In this document: piece after piece, positions 57,197 through 64,000 of the stretch
Numbering within the stretch: position 1 is the first letter of the stretch
Layout of the letters: each line of letters starts with the position of its first letter
Source: Sipunculus nudus
Taxonomy: Eukaryota > Annelida > Sipuncula > Golfingiida > Sipunculidae
Length of the DNA: 64,000 nt
Reading direction: 5' to 3'
Assembly (NCBI GenBank): GCA_026874595.1
Contig: CM049306.1
Location: 63,992,019 to 64,056,018 of the forward strand
Position numbers and translations under genes: made by a program
The notes under the pieces: model-generated
Database searches by the model: none
Seen by the model: only the letters and a program-made list of their open reading frames with translations
Told to the model about the DNA's origin: nothing

Positions 57197-58799
57197 TTAG
57201 CTCAGCTGACTATAAGATATCTGAGCTACAGTTGTGGTCCATTGTCCGTCGTCCGTCCATAGATGTGGCACGTTTTGAAACCGTAAGACCTAGGAATCCA
57301 AAATTCTGCATTATGTTAGATGTCCCCAAGATCTCCTACCAAGCCGAAAACTGGGTCTTTGGGACTTCGTTACTTTGAGTAATTGAGGGAAAACCTCAAT
57401 TTTTCATTAAAAACCTATTTTCACACTACTGCCTAATATCAAAACCACTCATCTGTTTATTGCCTTAAATATTCCTCTATATAGTTCCTATGTACATGCC
57501 AGAAATTAGATTTGTATTATATAATTTATAAAAGTTATGGGCTCAAACATATTACATTTTGTAAAAAATCAGGAAAGATATTTGATCACTTAACACAAAA
57601 CATGTTAAAACTAAGGACTTTTTTTCCAGTAATATAACTATAATTCAAAATTAAATTGTATACCCAAAATTAGATCAAAATCTTTTAAATTTTTAAAATA
57701 TTAGCAAAAATAAAAAATTGGTACCTTAAATTTTGCCCAACTTTGGCCACGGCACATTCTTTTTCTGTAAGTACTGTTGATTTAATTTTCACAGCATGCA
57801 CACATTAGGATTTGATCTGTTAAAATCTGAAATTTGAAAATAAAAGCTGCAATATTAGGCTAGTTATTGAATTTTTCAGAGGCTCTTGTTGTATTCCCTT
57901 ACATTGTCAAGCAGTCCACTTTGGTCATTGTAGGTCATTCATTGCAGCTCTATGCTCCCCAGGCTGTTGGCATAATGTTATGCAATCCCATCACTAGGGC
58001 AAGCCCTCTTTCCACTGAGTTGAGCTTGATCAGGCTGTTTGCAGTTAATACCACAGGGAGCCTTTTTCTCCTCCCCCCCCCCCCCACACCATTCTGTTGA
58101 CAGACCTGTACTATGAACTAGATGAATCTTAAAATTAACAATTTTTTCAGCAATGAGCAGTAACAACAGAGACCCCTCCCCCACCCAACCCTTCAATACA
58201 CAGGACTAATAAACAAGATGAATCTTATAATTTTAATGTTAAATAAATTCTTTTTTGATGAGACTTGGACAATTTTGTTTTTTTTAAAGAAAAAAATTTT
58301 AGGAATTTAATCCTAATATTCAAATGTGATGAAATATTAGGATCTAATGTAAGTGCTAACTGACAAGATTTAAGAAGATATAAATACTTTGTAGCATTTC
58401 ATTCACATCTCTTAAAGTTGGCGGGGCCTAGGCGTGAATAACACTGTTAACTTAGGATTAAAATTAGGAATATTGGTGAAGCCTTGTGGGATTAATTTTC
58501 AACTCATATGGCCATATATTTAGCTTTTGAAAACTTAATTACCTTCACACATTATTTGTTTATGAAATGTTACTTTTATATCACACTTACCATTGGCCTA
58601 TTTGTTCCCTTGGTGCATCACTAAATGGTTTATCTCATGTCCCTTATTCTATAATTTACAGAGTTTCATTTTAGCAGGGCCATTTTCTGAAAGCTTTTCT
58701 AATGATAATATACATGAAAAACCAAAAGATATAAAAATATTTTGCAGTTACTAATATTTTCCAAAATTCAGCTGAGCGATGTGACCCATGGGTCCCTTG
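57197..58799 (+). mobile_element. Full-length-looking family A element (1.6 kb)
   Basis: Head TTAGCTCAGCTGACTATAAG at 57197; C-run 58073-58085; tail TTCAGCTGAGCGATGTGACC with intact palindrome GACCCATGGGTC and CCTTG ending at about 58799. The right breakpoint of the 7-kb duplication lies inside it. Confidence 0.72.
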
Positions 58800-58914
58800 T
58801 TTTCCTTATTGCATTATTAAATGGATTCAGGCCATAATTTTTATGTATTACAGAGTACAATATATTCTTATCAGATTAAGTTGATGCTCATTTGAAAATT
58901 AAAAATTTTAATCT

Positions 58915-61150
58915 TTAGCTCAGCTGACTGTAAGTCATCTGAGGTATAGGTATGGCCCTTTGTCTGTAGTCTGTCCAGCCGTTCAGTCCAGGCGTCTGGC
59001 CGTCCAGTCGAACATTAGCAGGGCACAAATTTTAACCGCTGAACCTAGAAGCCTGTAACTAAAAACCTAGGAAGGTCCATAAAAAATTCCTTGGATACCT
59101 GAAACTGAGTCACTGCGACCTATATTCTCCGATCTATGGAGCTTGTAATTACCCCTAGAATGATAAAAAAAATTTGATACAAAACCTCCAATATCTTGAT
59201 AATTGATGAGTGTGTCATGAATTTTGCCTTGAATATTGACCATGACTAGTTTTGTCATTTCCTGAAAAGTGGTTGGGCCACCTGTTATTTAAGTGAACCT
59301 GTGAGCTTATGCGATGGTGCAGCATCGTCCATTGTGCGTCTGTGTGTTGTGTCTCGTCTGTACATTAACCATAGCTATCTCAAAAACGGCAGGAGCTAGC
59401 ATCACCTAATTTTTTGCAAATGACCAGTCATCTGAAAAACTCTATCAGATTTTATTTTTTTTTTTTTTAACTGCATTTTCTGAGATTTTTTAGGGAAAAA
59501 CTTTTAAAAATCTTCTTCTCTGAAATTGTCCAGCCAAATTATCCAATATTTCACAGAAATGATCCCTGGAACAGTCTTTCTCAAGTTTGTTTGAATGGTT
59601 CTAGTTCAGAGATTTTTGGCCGAGTTACAGTAGGTTGAACTTAGTCATCTGTCCAAAAAAACACACTAAAATTAAAATCTCAGAAACGGCTAGAGCTGTT
59701 ATGACCAAATTTTATGCCAATGTCTGTCACATATGTCACATCTGAAATTGAGGTATTGGTGGCACCCCCTACATTGATCTGTTTTTTACAAGCGAAAATG
59801 TAATTTTGGACTCTTCTAGCTTATACACTGTTTAATGATGAAACAGTTAAGCTGATTGGTTTAAACTTTATAAGAATTATTCTATGGTAGGGTTCTGCTG
59901 GTTTTATATGAACAGATTGGATAAATGTGCTTTAAAAAAGCAGTGTAGCCAATTGAAAAAGGCTTTCTGTGTTTGAAAACAGATTTGACAAGATTTGTCA
60001 AGAGGTCACTCAGTACAACCAGGTGGGGTCTGGACATCACCATGGCAACGGACCTGGCTCTGTCTGGTGTCTAGACAATGTGTCTAGATGTCTAGACTCA
60101 GCGTCTAGACTTCTAGACACATCCTCTACACGCAGAATGCCCAGAATAGAACTATTGGAACTCCGTCTTTCATCTGTTTGAAAAAACTTGGTTTGTATTT
60201 TTAGAAAATCTGTGAGCTTATGCAGTGGTGTGGCGTCGTCAGTCTTCAGTCGTGCATCATAGCTATCTCAAAAAAGGCAGGAGCTAGCATCTCCAAATTT
60301 TTAGCAAATAATTTGTCATCTAAAAAATTCTATTGGATTTTGCTTATTTCTTGGCTAACTGCATTTTCTTAGATTTTATAGGGAAGAAGCTAAAAAACAT
60401 TAAAAAATGTTCTTCTCCAAAACCTTGCTGCCAAATTGTCAGTTTCTTCTGTCCCAGTAATACTCCCTGGCAAAAAGAACATATCCAAAATATCCTGACA
60501 GACAATCCTAGTTTAAAAATGTCCTAGTCAGAAACTTACATGTCCGAAACGTCCATTTTGCTGAAATCATAATGATTGAGGTAGATATGCAGGACAAAAG
60601 AGGATCAATATTAAAATTTAAAAATAAACCTCCTTTTATACTCCCAAACTTTGCACAGGTTCGCATTAGGCCTGTAGGGCCCATCCATTCAAAATTAGTT
60701 TATGGATTATAATTTTGCTTTGGCTAGACAGATTGGCTTCAAACTTGATTTATTAATGACCCACCACTTAAGTAAGAAATATTTTGATTTTCAGGGTCCA
60801 GAAGTCAAAGGTGAAGGACACAGGAGCCACATCTTAAAAATGATTGTGGATCACTGTAAATCAAACTTTTCATCCCAAACTTTCTGTCTTTTACACGAGG
60901 CTTATTTGCCCAAAGTGGAAGAAATCAGTAGATTTTGAGGTTACCTAGTCAGAGGTCAAGGTCACTGGACTCACTTTTTTAAAAGATTGTTACAATAATT
61001 TAAAAACTGCAAGTTCAAGAAAAATAAGTTCTCAGATTTTTTGGTCACAAGGTCATTGTTTAAGGTCACCGGACTGTCATTCTGAAAAATTTCTTTAAAA
61101 AATTCTTATACACAAATTCAGCCTAGCGTTGAGACCCTAGGGTCTTTAGT
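58915..61150 (+). mobile_element. Composite family A element containing family D and C pieces
   Basis: Head TTAGCTCAGCTGACTGTAAG at 58915 and tail CAGCCTAGCGTTGAGACCCT with CTAGGGTCTTTAG ending near 61150. Inside: AGCAGGGCACAAATTTTAACCG (59010), family D from 59292, the segment shared with 43990-44614 (59855-60490, lacking the MITE), the 170-bp repeat (60515-60680), and family C units (60690-61080). No coding sequence. Confidence 0.55.
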
Positions 61151-63060
61151 TTAGTTATTAGCATCAAAATAAAGTCAGTTCCTTAAATTTTGCCAAACTT
61201 TTACCATTGCATGTTTTTTCCTGTGAGTACTGTTAATTTAATTTTTTCAGCATGTAAACATAAGTGATTTATTTTTTTAAATCTGAAATTTGAAAATGAA
61301 AGGTTGAAAATTAGGCTAGTTATTGAATATTTTCTTAAAGGGCTCCATTGTAGTCACTAGCTTTGTCCAGATGCAGGTTGGTCAGTACTGGTCACTGGAA
61401 GTCAGCTATGCAAGGGTTCCTGATTTGTTACAGTCACTGTGGGAGATCCCCTGCTGTGACAGGTGTACAGTTCTCATATCACCCCCCCCCCCCCCAACTC
61501 CTCAGTAATTCTTTATTAGCATTTGTATGCATGATATGGTGTTATATGACAAGATTGAAATTTATAATGGTGCAATTTAGAATTATGAATCAATTTTTAT
61601 ATTCAGATATATTTGTTATATTGTATATATGTATAGAAATATAAACTTAAAATAAAAAAATGAGGATCTAATACCGTGTTCATTATTTTCCAGTCTCAGC
61701 AGAATTGAAGATCAGGCTTTGTTTACCCAAAATTAGATCTGAATTTTGCAAATGTTTCAAGATATTAGCATAAATAAAAAATCAGTACCTTAAATTTTGT
61801 CCAAATTTTGGCAATGGCCCCTTTTTTCCAGTTAGCACTGTTGATTTAATTTTCACAGCATATATACATAAGGATTTAATCTTTTATAATCTGAAATTTC
61901 AAAGGAATTGATTGAAAAGAATAGCTTTTATTTAAGTTATCATACACCATGTCAAGTTTTGTTTACATCTAGCCCACCTAGTAGTACAGCCTTCACTTGC
62001 ATTATGTAACCCACCCTAAGCAGCATGCCATGGCTCAGCTTGGCCACTACTGGCAGGCTCCCCCCCCCCCCCCCTGAGTTTTATTTTATTCTTGGCTATG
62101 CTACATTTTAGATTTTGTATTGAACCACCAGGGTTACAATGACTAAATTGTACATTTAATTGTGTCCACAAAGTGGTGTATTGCTATGAAAGTGTGGATG
62201 TTCATCTGATAAGTAATTCCTTACTTCAGAAGAGAGAAAACTTCACCAGGTGTGAAATTGACTATTAATTCCTGTAATAAATTATAGCTGAGATAGTAAT
62301 TAGCACAATGATATTGTTTGTCCATCATTCAACCAACAGTGTGTATACTTTATTTGAAAAGATGTTTTTATTTTATCAAATTTACTGAATCTTTTATTTT
62401 ATTTCAGTGAATAAAATTAAGCATGTACTGAAAACTCAAATGTGCAAAACTTTTTAATAGTGATTCAAGGAATAATCTTGTAGATGCCATGTTGTGGCAT
62501 TATTTTTTTTTTTTAATTCAGTTTAAACATTTGTGATTTAAAAATAATAAAATATATGTGTATGCATAATATGACCCAATAAGAGCTACACTCTGGATAT
62601 ATAATGATTGCAACTTAGAATTCTAATATTTTAACTTCTAATTTCAGTTTTTTTTATTACAAATTTATAAAACTTATAAAAAAATGAATCAGATAAAAAC
62701 TTTTAATGGAAAAATTAGTGATGCTAAAAAAAAGGCTTATATATAAACTTAAATGCATTATTCCCTTGAAAGTGAAATAAAGGTTTTAGTCCATTCTGTC
62801 AACTTGCCTGTCCATCTGAAAATTTTTCATATGCATCACAGTATCTTAAAACTTTTAATGTTTTCCTTCATGACAGTCTTGTCAGAGTATGAGTTTGCAA
62901 TATATTTAGAACTTTACTATAACCAAGTAGGAGGGCCCCTTTCCTTTTAGCTTCTAATATGCTTATATAAATGAAAAACATTACAATAGAATATTTTGCA
63001 TATTTTGCAATTGCAATTTCAAACTTCAGCTGAGCCCCGTGACACATGGGTCCCTTGTTA
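61151..63060 (+). repeat. Family A body fragments and tail
   Basis: AT-rich sequence with C-runs at 61482-61495 and 62060-62074. The sequence 61500-61720 resembles 43365-43590 and 36700-36920. A tail (TTCAGCTGAGCCCCGTGACA, CATGGGTCCCTTG) ends near 63058. The 65-aa frame at 62753-62950 is not protein-like. Confidence 0.55.
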
Positions 63061-64000
63061 TTGAAAATGTTTACAATTTATTTAATTAAAAAAAAATTGA
63101 TTAGAAAAAATTAAGATCTAATTGAAATATATTCTTGCCTCAGGAGAATGGAACATAAAGTGATCAGCTCTGTCTGTCCATCACCTCTCCATTATCATTT
63201 ATTATGTATATATTAATTATGAAATTTTTCCTATAAGCATTGTTGAAATACTTTCATATGCTGTAAGTGTATTGGTTTAAGCTATTAAAGTCTGAAATAT
63301 GAAAGCAACTTATATATTCAGTTGTGTAATATTGCAGATGTAAAACTTTAAAAAATATATGATATAATAAAAGAAATTAAGAAATAATTGAAACTTCATA
63401 TATTATCAGCTTTGTTTGCCTATCAGTCTGTCCTTTTTAGCAAACCTGTGAGCTTATGTGATGGTGCAGCGTTGTCTGTCGTGCGTCATGCGTCATACGT
63501 TGTGCATCGTGCGTTGTCTGTACGTTAACCATAGCTATCTCAAAAATGGCAGGAGCTAGCATTACCAAATTTTTTGCAAATAATCAGTCATCTAAAAAAC
63601 TATATCGGATTTTGTTTATTTTTTTTTTCTAACTGCATTTTCTTAGATTTTATGGGGAAAAGCTAAAAAAAGCTTTAAAAATCTTCTTCTCCGAAACTGT
63701 CCAGCTAAATTGTCCAATATTTCACAGAAATGATCCTTGGAACAATCTTTCTCAAGTTAGTTTGAATGGTTCCAGTTCGGAGATTTTTGGCCGAGTTACA
63801 GGGGGTTGAACTTTGTTAATTGTGCAAAAACGCATATTAAAATTTAAATCTCAGAAACGGCTGGAGCTATCAACACCAAATTTTATGCCAATGTTGGTCA
63901 CATAGGTCATATCTGAAATTGAGGTATTGGTGGCGCCACCTGCATCGACCTTTTTTGTACGGGGGTCATCAGTGCCTGTATCACACTGAGGGCTACAAAA
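63061..64000 (+). repeat. Family A body then family D copy, cut by the window end
   Basis: The sequence 63061-63430 is like 37050-37400. Family D starts at about 63437 (TTAGCAAACCTGTGAGCTTA) with GCGTCATGCGTCATACG-type repeats. It carries CAGAAACGGCTGGAGCTATC (63851) and GGTGGCGCCACCTGC (63931), and runs to the window end. Confidence 0.6.

Larger units (their letters stand above)
51091..58070 (+). repeat. Large tandem duplication, copy 2
   Basis: Head-to-tail copy of 44110-51090. It continues into the rest of the family A element (57197-58799), which copy 1 lacks, so the right breakpoint lies inside that element, just before its C-run (58073-58085). Single-base microhomology (C) is shared at the joint. 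Confidence 0.92.

Overview
The window reads as nuclear DNA of an animal, most likely a bivalve mollusc. It is AT-rich, has single exons separated by very long non-coding stretches, carries canonical GT donor sites, and is dominated by dispersed and tandem repeats of a kind I associate with marine bivalves. The bivalve call is inference. The metazoan call rests on a NUAK-type protein kinase exon and on metazoan-style LINE, Gypsy and DNA-transposon remains. I see no bacterial operon, CRISPR array, rRNA or tRNA.

Protein-coding content is small. The clearest gene part is the large last exon of a NUAK (AMPK-related) kinase at 5690-7959 (+). It holds the end of the kinase domain, PP1-binding GILK/SILK motifs, two in-frame coding minisatellites (10-aa and 11-aa units) and the conserved NUAK C-terminus. 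A 287-bp copy of the start of this exon lies 1014 bp upstream at 4526-4812 and ends in a new stop codon. Two further likely first coding exons, both 94 nt with good GT donors, are at 29623-29716 and at 45645-45738. The second is duplicated at 52626-52719. A decayed minus-strand gene of a multicopy family lies at 26474-29200.

The rest is repeat archaeology. 1-5670: repeats of families A and B in front of NUAK. 8590-12184: several dispersed families with hairpin heads. 12185-16150: a minus-strand Gypsy relic split by a family A element (12475-14893). 16151-17679: a hAT-like element. 18420-19915: a broken minus-strand LINE. 21440-22480: a ~333-bp tandem repeat with CTCF-like cores. 25555-26335: a diverged tandem pair. 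30226-31195: a TIR element with a 9-bp target duplication. 32993-36631: a 3.6-kb array rich in AGGTCA half-sites. 44110-58070: two abutting copies of a ~6.98-kb unit, nearly identical, each with a MITE, the candidate first exon, a 48-bp minisatellite, a family B array and a 5'-truncated LINE. 58070-64000: more family A and D repeats.

Family names are mine. Family A begins TTAGCTCAGCTGAC and ends with TCAGCTGAGC, the palindrome GACCCATGGGTC and CTTG, and looks Helentron-like. Family B carries ~280-bp units around GGTGGCGCCACC and ends with a hairpin plus CTAG, and looks Helitron-like. Family C is the AGGTCAAAGGTCA-rich repeat. Family D begins GCGAACCTGTGAGCTTATG. All similarity statements come from reading by eye, not from computed alignments.
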